From: Dendrophyllia cribrosa
Lineage: Eukaryota; Cnidaria; Anthozoa; Scleractinia; Dendrophylliidae
Assembly (NCBI GenBank): GCA_024195265.1
Contig: JAJLRJ010000007.1
Coordinates: forward strand, 6,886,058 to 6,950,057
Length of the DNA stretch: 64,000 bases
Direction: 5' to 3'
The stretch's first letter is position 1, and each line of letters opens with the position of its first letter. The notes beneath the pieces are model-generated. The model saw only the letters and a program-made list of their open reading frames with translations. It did no database searches and had not been told where the DNA came from. Both the position numbers and the translations under genes were made by a program. Shown piece by piece: positions 36,212-49,300 of the stretch.

Positions 36212-38239
36212 ATTTGTATTGGCTCTTCGCGATTCGATTTACGTTCCCTTTGTCGGCGGCAACGCTCTTAAATAAGCCACCCTCAGTGACAATCTATCAT
36301 CACCATAAAAAAAATTCTTCACCGTTTGGTGTCGCTATCTTTGAAGTTTGCAACCCATACCCATAGATGTCCATCAAAAAGCGGCTTTTTGCAGTCGGAA
36401 GATCGCGACACGTCATGTTTTCGGCACTAACGTTTAGCAGATTGGGGGAGTGAGAGGTTCTGAAAGCTCGGAAATCGTGATTCAACCGCCGCCATTTTCT
36501 TTGTCGCATTTTTTTAGCGTCTCTTGAACTCGAGGACGTCCTTGAAAAAATCTCTCTTTATGTGTCTTAGATAATTGTTTTCGAATCGAGCTGTAATGTT
36601 TTATTTGTCGCTTTTCTACAAATATTGAAGGTTGTTTATGTAAAAGGCAATCCATTAGTATTGTTTATTTACTCTTGCTGTTTTTTTTTTGCTGGGTCAG
36701 CTATTAAAGCTGCAATTTTTGTTTCTTTCTCGATAGTTACAACTTGACGAAATGCTACGTTTTCAAACAAATCAAACTTTTATTCCGCCTTGCAACACTT
36801 TGACCTGTGATAAACACAGCACAGCGACGTACCGGGGACTTCTCGCCGCAGTTGTAAAGTCTCAACGTACAACAAAGAAACCGCCGATGAAACACGCAAC
36901 TTCCTTGTCATCTGGAAATATTTACGCGCGGAAGAAAGGACCAGGGCATCACGTACTAACGCCCGTTTTGACAGTCCTGCTCAAAACAATGGGGTAAACT
37001 TAAACTAAGTCAACACACCAAAGGTTAACAAAAAGATTGGCACGGCCAATGCGCTAGAGAAACAAATTTAGTTTATTTCGAGAGGCCGTTTTAAGACCGG
37101 ATGTTGTTTGAAATAAGACTCTTGAAACCACTTGATACTACTGCTAATTGCATTATAAAAACCTTGAGGAAATTTCCGAATTGCACCGATACCTAAGCTA
37201 TTTTTTATTCCCCCTAGCTGTGCCGTTATCCTGAATGCAGAATTTTCAGGCAGATTGATGTCATGTCATCTTAATTTATCAGTTTTAAAACTCTCCAAAC
37301 TTTCCCTTAACGCAGGGCCAGGGCGAGACTTGTTAGGACTCACAGAGTGTGAAATGTTTCCGGTCTTGTCACGCTTTCTTTTCACAGATTTTTGTCGATA
37401 ACGTTTCCTGTGTTTCATCGGCTTCTTTTATTTCTAATTGCGCACGAGGGAAATAAATCTGGTATTGATAACGGGTAATAGATCGGGGGTTAGACAAGTA
37501 CGCCAATCGGCTCATATTACTAGCAATCCTGGGAAATATCTCCAACCGCGAATCGTGCGAGATCTTGTGATGACTAATTCCGTTTATTGCCTGCTTATTT
37601 TTCGAGTATCATACTGACAAACACTATCCTGACGTCTCAAATAAACGAAACTTTAAGTTGTAGCTATAATGCCTTCTACTTTCAGTTACGTTTGCATCGG
37701 TTTTATTTTCATTATTTCGTTATTTATTTTCGTGCATGGTTGTTATGAATTTTTTTAATTGTTACTTAGAATTTATCAAGTGAAAATGAAGATTGAATCA
37801 GGGAAGCGCTGTTGAAGGATCTTTGTACTTTTCTCTCGGTCGCGTATTCACGGCGCGAAATTTTGAACCCCGCGAAAATAAAATGAATTAGGGTAGTTAG
37901 CTACTACAGACTTAGCGCCTTAGCCTGCAGAACAGGCGTAATTTTTTCTCAAGGCAGGTCCTCATATTTGGGTCAGTTTCTAATCGGACTAATCGGCTGA
38001 GCCCTTTTTTGTGGCTGTTTCAAGTTATACCGTATAAGCTGTTTTTAACTTTTTAATGTGTGGATAAATAAATGAGAATGTTTCAGGGAAGCATAACCGA
38101 GGGTGGGAACCATCTACCAATTGGCGACACCTCATCGAAACTGAGATATAAAATAAGATATTGTACGTATTTTCAATAGAGAATAACGCCTAAATAATAA
38201 AACTAAGAAACTGTACAAGGCTAAAGGGTACGAGTAAAG

Positions 38240-38770
38240 TTATTTACATTATCTCTCAGTTGTTACAGAGGGCACAGTTACGACAGCCATTGTCTAGAAA
38301 AGATTTAAGTTTCATATTATGGATCTGCCGTTTAGTGTCTGGATGGAGGGAAGTTTTTTCAAATTGTCAGGCAACATGTTCCATATTTTCGGCCCTAAGT
38401 ATCAGAGAGAATGCTTCCCATAGTTAACATTTAAATGTTGGTAGAATACTAATATTAAGTCTTTCTAATATAACAACAACAACAACAACAAAACCTTTAT
38501 TATAATGTCTAAAAGTATTTAGCTTAACAGCTAATTGGGGACACTGTAATAAAAATACTTAAAAGATAAAAACAAAACTCAAATATATACATAGGTAAAA
38601 TACTTAGAAACTTAATATTGTAAGGGGAACAGTCGGATGTAAATAAATCACAGACATTTTGCGGGCACAGCTCATGTACGTTAGTGATACAATGAAATTC
38701 TACAGTGTGGCCATTCAAATAATGTTCAAATGATAGCTTTTTGGCTGTACTCATCGATGGTACTGTTTGT
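38240..38770 (-). mobile_element. Two adjacent LINE 3-prime fragments
   Basis: Between 38430 and 38240 the minus strand encodes LGPKIWNMLPDNLKKLPSIQ and, after a frameshift, MKLKSFLDNGCRNCALC. This is the last part of a CR1/L2-like ORF2, frame-broken. A second fragment, 38770-38472, has no readable protein but ends in (TTG)n on the minus strand (38472-38490), like the LINE tail at 55191-55214. Confidence 0.6.
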
Positions 38771-39245
38771 TTGTCAGAACATGTGTTATACAGTAAGAAA
38801 AGTAAGCGTGTTTTTGAAGTTTGATTTTGGCCTATAAAAGTTTAAACTATTGTGGTCATACAAGTCTAACTGCAAGTTTGTCCGCAATTTCCCGCTTAAA
38901 ATTCTCGGAATTCCGGCCAAGAGTCGACTAGTTCATAACAGTTTTTAACGACTGGATTTTCCACCCCTTGGCGCGGGAAATATTGGGTGCGAAAACGACA
39001 CACAACGAAAAGCTGCGGACAGTATTTTTGGTGTTTAGCAAATATAATACCATGATAATCACAGCTGTGATCAGCAAATAGTTCCTCCCCTATTAATTTT
39101 CAATTTCGCGAAATCCGCGAAAGCTTTCATCCTTATTTTTGCTTTTGTTTTCGTTCTCAACATGGCGTCCGTCGTCAATAGCATTTTTATTATAACATGA
39201 GCTGATCTTCTTAGAAGTTTAGGAAGGTTGCCCGAAAGTAAATAG

Positions 39246-39790
39246 ACAATATTCGTATTCTCGGTATTGAACTGGAACTAGCTTGCAATGGAGGCTCATG
39301 CGGGGGAATATCATTAAAAATATTTGCATGTGAAAAGGTCCCGCATTTAACCGCGGTCAAACGAGAGAAATTTGCAAAAGTTAAGCAAAGTACTTACAAG
39401 TTAAGGTTGTCATTTTCTCTGTTTAAAGTTTAATATATTGCCAATACACTGTCAATTTACCAAACGTTTTGAAAGTTTACCAAAAAAGTCTTAAGCGTTT
39501 AAAAACTGTGAACTGCAAAATTGTCGGCACCATTTGCCAACATAATTTTGATCAGGCGCAAAGAGTTTTGGTCAGTTTTCAAGGGAAAAAATCTCATCAT
39601 TTTGAGAAAAATTAAAAAATAGCAACCTCAACTAATTTTTTTTATTCATCCTTGCCCAAATTTCCATTTAAGATTAAATAAAATCCCACTAAATAAAACG
39701 AAAAACGCCTCGTTCGTTTGACCGCGGTGTGGCCCCGCATGAGCCTCGTCTGCAAGCTAGTTCCAGTTCAATACCGAGAATACGAATATC
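39246..39790. repeat. Inverted-repeat element with about 60-bp outer arms
   Basis: ATTCGTATTCTCGGTATTGA, ACTGGAACTAGCTTGCA and GAGGCTCATGCGGGG at 39249-39306 recur in reverse at 39734-39787. A second inner pair around ACCGCGGTCAAACGA is also inverted (about 39350 and 39715). About 430 bp of AT-rich sequence separates the arms. Just outside, at 39932-39987, ATGACCACTTTA(A/G)GAATTTTGCTAAA is directly repeated. Confidence 0.75.
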
Positions 39791-40129
39791 GTCCATTGGC
39801 GGATACCAAACCAATTTCTCTAAAACTTGGAGAGGGGTCAGAGGGTGTTTTACGCTTTTGGTGAAAATTTTATTAAGCTGTACGATGGTCTTTTCTAGAC
39901 AGTCCGTTGCCATGGGCGTTGCTACGGTAAAAATGACCACCACTTTAGGAATTTTGCTAAAATGACCACTTTAAGAATTTTGCTAAAATGTCCCTTTTTT
40001 GGTGAAATGTATTTTAAAAGATTATTTCAATTAGAATGGATACAAATGGGACAAGCGGTTGCTCTCCAAGTTTCCATTTTTAACGAAACAAGCGGATTCA
40101 GAGAAACTTACCACCGCATAGCGAAACTG

Positions 40130-40960
40130 AATATAACTGGGATTCAATCAACAGACTCTAACGCCTTGTACAGTATTATAAACAGTACCACAGGAAAGTA
40201 CTGCTCAATAGCTTTCATTTGAATGGTCACACTTTAGGACTTCATCCACAAATTCAAAAGTTAGAACTACCTCTCAGTGTACAGTATAATAAACAGTACC
40301 ACAGGAAAGTACTGCTCAGTAGCTTTCATTTGAATGATCACACTCTAGGGACCCCTTCTCTAGGATTTCATCCACAGACGCAAAAGTTAGAACCACCTTG
40401 TACAGCATAATAAACAGTACCGCAGGAAAGTACTGCTCAGTAGCATTAATTTGGATCGGATCACACTGTAGGATTTTATTCACAGACTCAAATACCTTGT
40501 ACAGTATAATAAACAGTACCGCAGGAAAGTACTGCTCAATAGCTTTCATTTAAATGCTCACACTTTGGGATTTCTTTCATAGACTTACAAAGTTAGACCC
40601 ACTTTGTACAGTATAATAAACAGTACCACAGGAAAGTACTGCTCATTATTTGAATGGTCACACTTTAGGATTACATCCACAGACTCAAAAGTTAGATCTA
40701 CCTTGTACAGCATAACAAACAATACCACAGGAAAGTACTGCTCAATAACCTTCATTTGAATGGTCACACTATAAGATTCATACACAGACTCAGTAAATAG
40801 AACTACCTTGTTCAGTATACAGTCTGAATATAATAAACAGTTCCACAGGAGACAAAGGAAAGTACTGCTTAGATAGTTTTCATTTTAATGGTCACACTAA
40901 GGATTTATCCACAGACTTAAAAGTTAGAACCACCTTATACATTATACTAAATTAATAGCA
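40130..40960 (-). repeat. 106-bp-type unit array, reverse orientation (about 7 units)
   Basis: AAACAGTACCACAGGAAAGT, ACTGCTCAATAGCTTTCATT, TGAATGGTCACACTTTAGGA and CCACAGACTCAAAAGTTAGA recur in order. Units vary in length by local indels (for example a duplicated GGACCCCTTCTCTAGGA near 40347). It is the reverse complement of the unit arrayed at 3041-4345. Confidence 0.88.
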
Positions 40961-42210
40961 TCGCAAGAAAATACTGATCAGTGTCTTGTATTTCAATTAT
41001 CACATAAAGATGACAAAGATTAGTTTCAGACAGAAACAATTAAACGTTGTTTGTGTAAAAATATAAAGACACGAACATCCCAACCCAAAATCGAAAACCA
41101 GAACGAACGAAGAGGGGAACAGCCAAAATGACGCACAGGAAATCAGAGCACAATTGACAGGACAACCGACTCCCATGAATCACCTACCGACAAGGTTACC
41201 GATAACCGAACGCAAAAACCAGCAAGCAAAAGAGAGGAATGAACGAATCCTTTATGCTAGAATAAAAAAGAATTGTACTAAGAAAGAATCCTTAAAATGT
41301 GGCTTATGCTATAATTTATATTAAAACACTAGAGTTTGACCGTAAATGTTTTAAAACCTGTTGTTTCACTCAGCCCATAGATGAAACAAGTTAATATAGG
41401 TTTCCCTCGGTTCTTCATATAATTTACCAATACCATTTGTCGAGTTACGAGCGGCGAACAGGCGCAAAAAATGTTTACGAGCACAACAATGTTGGAAAAA
41501 TAATAATGGAAATTGTTGGAAAAAGTTTATCAGTAGAAACTCCATAACATCTACCATTTATACACCTGCAATGAAGGGGGAAATTGTTTATACATTACAT
41601 TCAAGTTCAAAGAGACGTAATGGCAAGAAAGTTCGTTCAATGTATTTTGCTTTAATTTTTGCCGGCCTGATTTGATGTTTTCTACGGAATGAAAGTATGA
41701 AAGCAAAACATTGTTTTGATGATAATCTGGCTCAGTTTCCGTCGAAGGGATCTGAGTGGTGTTTTTTCGGTGAGCTAAAAAGAAGAACTCTAAAAAACCG
41801 CTTGGTTAACGCGTGTATGCGGTGATGGGATGTGGTTGAAGGCAAAGTCATGTGCCTATTCGGAAAGGCTGATTCGCCCGGTGAACGTTAAAAAAAAAAC
41901 TTCGATTCAAAGTTCGCGGTAGCGAAGAAATGAAAAAACATCTGTTATTTATAGCCACCGTGGTATGCGAATGAAATGGGGTTGGAAAAAATACATTTAA
42001 AGACAACATTTCGAGCGCGTGAAGATTCAAATTCGCGGTTACGAAGGAATGAAGATAATGTTTGATAGCCACCTTGGTAGACCGCCCTTGCGTTGGAAAA
42101 AGTAAACATAGACAGGTAAAATTTGACGGAACTGAATTTCCGACTAATAATTTCTTGTAAATTCGACAAAATTTAGACGCTTGAGGGAAGAGGGAATACA
42201 ATCAAACTTC

Positions 42211-43291
42211 CATGCACACCCACCTCTCGTATGCGACCACTTTTCCAAAACTGCCAAATTTTTTCCAGTGAAATCGCTATAGTCGAAACATCTCTTAAGT
42301 GACCACCTCTCCTAAGTGACCACCTCTCCTAAGCGACCACGTTTTTTAAAATACCAAATTTCATCCAGTCGATCACTATAGTCGAAACCACTCGTAAGCG
42401 ACCACCTCTCCAAAGCGACCACCTCTCCAAAGCGACCACCTCTCCAAAGCGACCACCTCTCCAAAGCGACCACCTCTCCTAAGCGACCACCTCTCCTAAG
42501 CGACCACTTTTTTCAAAATACCAAATTTCATCCAGTCAAATCACTAGAGTCCAAACCTCTGGTGAGCGACCACCTCTCCCAAGCGACCACTTTTTTCAAA
42601 ATACCAAATTTCTTCCAGTCAAATCACTATAGTCGAAACCTCTCGCAAGCGACCACCTCTCCTAAGCGACCACCTCTCCCAAGCGACCAAATTTCTTCCA
42701 GTCAAATCACTATAGTCCAAACCTCTCCCAAGCGACCATCTCTCCTACGCGACTACTTTTTCCAAAATACCAAATTTCATCCAGTCAAATCACCATAGTC
42801 GAAACCTCTGGTGAGCGACCACCTCTCCCAAGCGACCACCTATCTTAAGCGACCACTTTTTTTCAAAACACCAAATTTCTTCCAGTCAAATTAATATGAG
42901 TCCAAACCTCTCGTAAGCAACCACGACAACTTTTTTCAAAATACCAAATTTCATCTAGTCAAATCACTAGAGTCGAAACCTCTGGTGACCGACCACCTCT
43001 CCTAACCCACCACGTTTTTCAAAATACAAAATTTCTTTCAGTCAAATCACTATAGTCCAAACCTCTCCCAAGCGACCACCTCTCGCAAGCGACCGTTTTT
43101 TTAAATACCAAATTTCTTCCAGTCAAATCACTATAGTCGAAACCTTTCGTAAGCCACCACGACCACATTCAACGCAGGTGATTTGAATTTTAATTTTCTA
43201 TTGTTTATAACCCCTGGTAAGCGACCACTCGCCCATATTGCCCATATTATAGACGCAAATTGAATTTTAGGTGGTCGTTTACGGGAGGTTC
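42211..43291 (+). repeat. GCGACCAC tandem array of a pogo/Tigger-like family
   Basis: The 16-base motif AGCGACCACCTCTCCA or close variants is tandemly repeated, densest at 42396-42510. A longer unit (CAAAATACCAAATTTCATCC, AGTCAAATCACTATAGTCGA, AACCTCTC) recurs every 85-130 bp to about 43150. A reverse GGTGGTCGTTTACGGGAGGT followed by TCAAC at 43271-43295 looks like an inverted end. AACCTCTC...AAGCGACCA resembles the CAGT-AACCTC termini of pogo/Tigger elements; the classification is tentative. Confidence 0.8.
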
Positions 43292-43754
43292 AACTTTTTG
43301 TAGTTTGTAGTTTTAAAGGCGAGGTCGAGGCAGAAAACGCGAATGGAATGCCTTCAGGGTGGTTTTTACTTTAGAAAATTGCTATAAAGGTCCTTAAATT
43401 AATGATACTTAATTGGAAAGGTATAAATTTTAGAGTAAGTTATACGGTACTTAAAGGTAGATAAATATGTATGAAATAAATAACAAAGCAAACAGAAGAA
43501 CACACTGTTAAGTGCAATTTTAAGTATAAAATTAATGAGTTACTTGGCAGAGTGGCAGGTACAGGAAGGGTGGGGGAGAAGAGGAATTAATTTGACGTGA
43601 GTCACACGTGAAAAGATCACCGTTGTTATGGATACATAATAAATCGCGCCTTTCACAGCGGCGCCTTTGACAGCGGCGCCTTTGTCAAAGAAGGTAGTCT
43701 CGACACAATTTCATAATGGCGGATAGCCTGTTCCAGGCGTTCAGATAGTGGGGA

Positions 43755-43872
43755 AAGCGCGAATAGTTGGGGGAGGCGTGAAGAAAAGCGGGCGAAAAAA
43801 AATGCGCCTCTCCCCAGTCTCCCCGCATTTTTCGCTCGCTTTTCTTCGCGCCTTCCCCAACTATTCGCGCTT
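43755..43872. repeat. Foldback, about 50-bp GC-rich arms
   Basis: AAGCGCGAATAGTTGGGG, GAAGAAAAGCG and GCGAAAAA at 43755-43806 pair with 43824-43872 around an 18-base loop, with a few mismatches and one-base gaps. It is flanked at 43656-43684 by a GCGCCTTTG(A/T)CA direct duplication. Confidence 0.8.
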
Positions 43873-44171
43873 GCTCTTTCTCTTACATTGACAAAAATAG
43901 AGCGCAACTAGTAGTCAGTTTGATGTCTAAAAATATTGTTGCTTATAGCTGGATTTTTTTCGAAATCTAAAATTCTATGGGCCATTATTTCAGTATAGCC
44001 CTTTATTACATTGTAAAATAAAGAAATTTGTATTTCGTTCACGCATTAAAGGCCGTGTACGTCTTCCACTTTTTAGTTCTGACACGTTGTTCTACTTTTG
44101 GACTACAAAAAAAATATTCAAGTAAAATGGTTTGGTATTTCATCGGTGTTTATATAATAAATAGAACATTA

Positions 44172-44263
44172 CATGGCCGCTTGGAGATACGAAATTTCTC
44201 TTCGAGTGTTTAAAAATATTTTTCAACACTCGAAGAGAAATTTCGTATCTCCAAGCGGCCATG
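44172..44263. repeat. Perfect palindrome, 39-bp arms, 14-base loop
   Basis: CATGGCCGCTTGGAGATACG through TCTTCGAGTGTT (44172-44210) is exactly reversed at 44225-44263. An AT loop separates the arms. It is likely a foldback element end or a cruciform-prone insertion. Confidence 0.92.
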
Positions 44264-45059
44264 CAATATCCTCGATTTAGTCAGTCGACCGGGCACGCGC
44301 GCGGGAGCGGCCAAGACGCGAGGCGCGTGGATCGAGGCAGAGACTTTTTCAATTGTCCTTATCAACTGACTAAGAATATAATATATATATATAGATAGGC
44401 TGAGCCTAACCGCGTCGCTCTTTGAACAGAAAGCCGATGATAAACTTAACTGAGGTGAAAGGTCGAAAGCACAAGAATAAAATTGACGACCGCGCAATTT
44501 TTTAATTTTAGCAATTCTCAAAAACAGATATACGCGACCGTTTGCACAGTACATTTAGACCGTACAAAAGTTCGCAAAACAACTTTTTCCCCGTCTAGAA
44601 TAACTAGTACGACTAATTTCCAAATAAAATACACCTGCTGCTTATAAAAAATTGTCCGAGAATCTGATTTGGAAATCAAAATTGCAAAAAAATACACAAA
44701 CTTATTTGCATAAGACCACGCGAGTGAAGTTTAGAACTGTAAAATCCAAGTCTTGTTTTGTTCAAATAAAATCGCTTTTTAACTTATGTTATGAATGAAC
44801 AAACACATAAAAATGGACAACACAATCTTCTTTCGAAAAATTTTATCCAAATCTTCATAAGTTTATGTTTAAAAGCAAAACGCGAACCATTTATAGCTCA
44901 TCGAAGCCGAGATGTCTCCGATGAAAGAAATCAAAACAACTGAATTTAATTGAGCGCGTTTTATAAACAATTCTCCAAAACTAGTGAGAACACAAAGAAA
45001 AAGTCAATCACAGATTGATATCAACATAAATTCCCATCGAAAAATGTATTTTGTTTTAC

Positions 45060-45248
45060 CTTTAAGTCCCTCCACTGCTTGGAAATTCTTAAAATCTCCG
45101 CTTCTTCAGTTCTAAAAACCCGAAGTGACAAACATGTCCCCGCATTGCTCCCATCCTCGAAGCAAGATTTTATCCCTGAAAGCTCCTCTTTTTCCACTAT
45201 AGCGGCTTCTGAGTATCCCTTAATTAGTATCCCTGTCTTGAGTAGCAA
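45060..45248 (-). CDS. Possible first coding exon of an unidentified gene (63 aa, low confidence)
   Basis: From ATG at 45248 an open frame of 63 codons ends Asp-Leu-Lys at a consensus-like donor AAAG|GTAAAA (45059), phase 0. The peptide (start MLLKTGILIKGYSEA, end ISKQWRDLK) has a mixed, protein-like composition and no low complexity. I recognise no domain. The sequence just upstream on this strand (45350-45480) is GC- and CpG-rich against an AT-rich background, as at an animal promoter. No convincing second exon was found, and neighbouring foldbacks suggest it could belong to a multi-copy element. Confidence 0.25.
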
Positions 45249-45349
45249 ACCGCGAAAAAATGCAGGAGAATAACGACTTTAATTTAAACGGTTTTGTCCG
45301 CTAAACACAGCAAACACAGCAGTGTTTTCCCAGTAACGTGAAATTGCAA

Positions 45350-45480
45350 AGATCTCGGATGTTGCGTGGCGTCATAAGCGCATGTTTTACGACGGTATAC
45401 GCGCCCGCGAGTTAGCCCTGCGCGACGGCGACGGCGGGCACACGACGCGCCCGCGAAACATTCCGCTAGCCATGATCATG
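45350..45480 (-). promoter_or_regulatory. CpG-rich patch upstream of the possible exon at 45060-45248
   Basis: The stretch is dense in CG dinucleotides (GCGCCCGCGAG, GCGCGACGGCGACGGCGGGC) in an otherwise AT-rich spacer. It lies 100-230 bp upstream of a minus-strand ATG. Promoter function is inferred from composition and position only; it could equally be an end of a GC-rich mobile element. Confidence 0.25.
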
Positions 45481-45649
45481 AAAAATGACGGGCATGGGTT
45501 CTATGGTTCTCTGGTTCTATGAGTATGGGGCTCCGCAGCGGGCCTTCGGCCCGCGAGAACTCCGCTATAAATTAAGGTGTAATAATTTGGTCAGAGAAAT
45601 TCGCAATCCAACTGAGTCCAAAATGCTTGAATATTTTTGCAACGTAGTA

Positions 45650-46508
45650 CAGTGGAACCTCGATTTAACGAACCTCTATATAACGAAGTCCTCGGTATAA
45701 CGAACGATATTCTTCAGCCCCGCAAAATTACAGGTAAAATGTATGGAACAGAACCTCGATATAACGAACCACGATATAACGAAATCCTCGTTATAGCGAA
45801 CACAATCCCGACGGCAGCTCAAACGTAAAATCTACCCCGCTATAACGAATAAATGTCAACGCGCGACAAAAGATGAATGCTGAACAGACCAACAGTGTGT
45901 GCTATAGGACAAAGGTATAACCTGTTTAGTTTTCCAGTGCCGTAGTTACAAGTGTTTACAGTGTACTGTAGCTTCATAAAGGCATTAAAGTGCAACTGTT
46001 ATTGTTAAGATCATGTTAAGATCTGAAAACACGTAACACCGTTACAAAACAATTATTAACTATACCTCGATATAACGAACAATTGGCCACTCCGAAAAAT
46101 ACCATAATACTCTTTTATGCGCAGGCTCAGCCTCACAGGGGTGTAATTATTCAAGTCTCCTTTGTTAGAATGGCACAATGGAATTCAGAGTACATGTAGG
46201 AACGCTAGGATGTAGCATTGTGTGTTCGCATACAAATGTGCACCGTATGCAAATTGCCACGAAGTTGAAACATAGCACGTGCAGTTCGTGGTGAAAACAA
46301 AAGAAATTGGAAAAATGAGGCTTACATCAAGCACCACCCAAACCTGCACTTTAAAGAGTATTATGGTATTTTTAATAGTTTCTGGAGTGGGCAATTTGGT
46401 TGCTTTTCCGCAAATTCGTTATAACGAGGTTTTCGATCTAACGAATCCTCGATATAACGAACCAATTTCCCCAGTCCCTTGGCACTTCGTTGAATCGAGG
46501 TTCCACTG
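45650..46508. mobile_element. Pogo/Tigger-like element, TA target duplication (859 bp)
   Basis: It begins CAGTGGAACCTCGATTTAAC and ends GTTGAATCGAGGTTCCACTG, with TA immediately outside at 45648-45649 and 46509-46510. The motif TCGATATAACGAA or a variant occurs about eleven times inside, concentrated near both ends. Such CAGT-ended, TA-duplicating elements belong to the Tc1/mariner superfamily; pogo/Tigger is the likely group. There is no transposase frame, so it is non-autonomous. Confidence 0.85.
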
Positions 46509-47436
46509 TAGGTCGTTCTGATCAAAAGTGTAATTTATGTGTTTTATAATTATTATTTTTAAAAATAAAAATACATTACTGTACCACATGTAAGCCCCAA
46601 TGAGACAATAATAAATAATTATTGGACAAATACACGGCATTTTCTTTCAAATAAACCACCTGACCTAGCGCATTTGAAATAATTTTATCTTTTAGAGTTA
46701 GCGAAATTGTCGGCATAACGAGGTTAACTCTGTATGAGATTGTTTCAGCGTGGAAGGGAAAAACTATCCGTTGTCCACTGATTAACGGTTATCCGTATCA
46801 AGCGGGTCAATTTTGTAGAAAATTACTATGACTTCTAGACAAGTCCCCATGTTCTCTCAGGGATCGTTGACTCGTGGTTAGGAATTTTCTTATATAATAA
46901 GAATTTGTTTGTTTATTTATTTAAGACTTCTAGTATAGTGTAATCTGTCTTAGGAGTAAATCATAAAAGCATTAAGCCAAAGATATGGATTTAGTGGACA
47001 TCAATGAAAAAGTGTAAGGGAAATTAGCTATTTTGTTTGCAATATGGTTGGTTTATCAGTAATACGCGTTCACGCCATATTTAGAAAGCCAAGTTAAGAT
47101 GTGAATCACAGCTGCGTGTCGCGTGTTAGGTGGCAAAAATAGCCGTTATTTTTAGTCCAAAAGCTCCTAAATATAGCTGCAGCTAAGAACACGAAATACT
47201 GTCAAAGCTAAAAATTAATAACACGGAAATTGTTGAGATGATTTCTTTTGTGTGTCGAGCCCGTTTACCTAATACGTGACTTCTTGGCCACCACAAAAAA
47301 CAAAAACAACGAAAAACAACACTTTCTCTGCCAAAGGCCTATTTATGGCTACATTTAACTTGTTTTCATTCGAGCAATACGCAAACGTCTCATTTGGTTT
47401 GTAGATCGCTGTCATGTCAGGGAGAGGGTTGGATTG

Positions 47437-47439
<3 letters not shown>

Positions 47440-47477
<38 letters not shown>
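47440..47477 (+). repeat. (ATT)n microsatellite
   Basis: About 12 uninterrupted TAT/ATT triplets. A short simple repeat with no other feature nearby. Confidence 0.95.
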
Positions 47478-48059
47478 GAGAGGAAACAACGAGAGGAAGG
47501 GAATTTGTTATATATAGTAAAATAACAAATATTCAGAGATTTGTTGAACATTTTAAATTGGAATTTAAACGGATAACCAACAGATGGACACCTGAACATA
47601 ATTTGCTATCAACCTGCCATGGAGTGCTCATGGGTCAACTGTTCATTGGTGTTTGCTTCTTATATTTCTTTTTCAAAACTCTCTCTATTTCCAGCCGTAT
47701 TGCCCTCTTAAAACATGTGGTTCTGAGCCTGTGGGTTAAATCTTAAAGTGGGGAGTACGTCAGTTTATGGGTAAGGTCGGGCCGCTCAAATCATGACCCG
47801 AGACTTAACTGTCTGGACCTGTCTGATTTTCCTACCCTGTTTATTAGTAAGACGTTGAACACTAAATTATACTCTGATTAAGACAAAACACTGGGTTTGT
47901 TGTAGCGGTAGTTAAGCTTGGCAGTCAACGGAACTCAAAGCAAACAATGAACCAGTGAAAATTCTGCTTGTGGTGAGTTTTCTATAAATTAACATTTATG
48001 TTTATCGAGTTTAAGACATTGAGTCCATGTAAAGATATCCTGTTGGACAAAAAGTGCAG

Positions 48060-48165
48060 AAATCGATACCCCGTTCAAGACAAAACCCCCTAAAAACCAT
48101 ACCATGTCGGGCCGCACGTCCCTGTTAAGGCCAAATGAAGGAGTACCTCCCTCCCCCGGGAGACA
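48060..48165. repeat. Fragment of the G/C-ended element family
   Basis: TAAAAACCATACCATGTCGG, GCCGCACGTCCCTG and GAGTACCTCCCTCCCCCGGG match the right end of the element at 49477-49850 (AAACCATACC, GGGCCGCACATACC, GAGAACCCCCCCGGGG). The left part is missing. Confidence 0.55.
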
Positions 48166-49084
48166 GTGCTGTAATCTTGAAATCACAATTCGCCTTGTAG
48201 TGTAACGATTTGTGAAATAAACACCGTTATATTGAAGAATTTTGGGATTTGGTTGTTTCAGTTTTTTTCTTCTGATTGTGCCCAGGTTTTTTCAAGTAAA
48301 CAAGTGCTGCAAAATGTGTTGGGAAGTTTGAATGATCGATTGATTGACAGTGGGTAGATCTTGATCGCATTTTGTGAAACATGTGCGTACATTTCCGCAT
48401 TGCACAAGTGTTTCGGATTTTTTGAAGATTCTCAAAAAAATAAAAAAACAAAGTAACAAACTTTGTGGGTATTTACTTAGAGAAATGTGCGGTTTCTTGG
48501 ATTGTGAAATAGCTTTTCAATGCACGTACTGTGAATATGTTGGGTTTGGGAAAATAACACGCTATCAGATCCCGCAAAACTCCTAAAATAGCCTTTCCGC
48601 GAGAAGTTTACAGTCTGTAAAATACCGCAAAAAATTTATTGATGGAGAAGAGATTTCATCCAGTCACAAACCTAATTAAAAAAAACATATTCAATAAACT
48701 GCAATCTTCTTAAACCTTTCAGTACAAGTTTACACATTTTTGTTAAATCAATATGTTAGTAAAGGAAGAACTACAGTGTAATACGTTAGAAATTTCCCTT
48801 GTGACACGGATTTTTATTGAAAGAGTTCAAATTCATCCTTCGCGTGGTTTAATAACAGGCGCCAAAATTTGTACGTATTCCGGTGATCGAGATCTTTCAG
48901 CAGGTTTAATCTCCGGGCTTCTGTCAACAGGATTATCCCGGAGAAAGTATCCGAAATATTTTATAATAAACTAAAGGAAAGTGATGTGCAATTGATAGTA
49001 CGTGTTGCACTCCTTGTCACCAATCACGTTGCCAGAATTTCTGTGGAGGTCTAAAAGAGTATAAAAGGCCGGCAAAGATTTTTC

Positions 49085-49300
49085 TTACCCTTAAACACCC
49101 AATATTACCAATAATTAAATTAATATAAAATCCCAAATTTCATCTTGTAAAATATAAAAAGAAAAAAAAAAAGTGGTGCCATGCAAAAGTTCAGCCAAAG
49201 AGGTTTCATTTGAATGGTCACGCCATAGAATTTCGTCCACAGACTCAAAAGTTAGAACTACACTACATGTCTCCATAATTGATTCTGCGAATAAAAGGAA
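49085..49300 (-). mobile_element. TTAA-type MITE, reverse, one unit
   Basis: TTAAACACCCAATATTACCA at the left is an eroded terminus. AAAATCCCAAATTTCATCTT, GTGGTGCCATGCAAAAG, GAGGTTTCATTTGAATGGTC and GAACTACACTACATGTCTCC then follow in the expected reverse order, ending in AATTGATTCTGCGAATAAAAGG. An A-rich expansion lies at 49157-49171. Confidence 0.7.
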
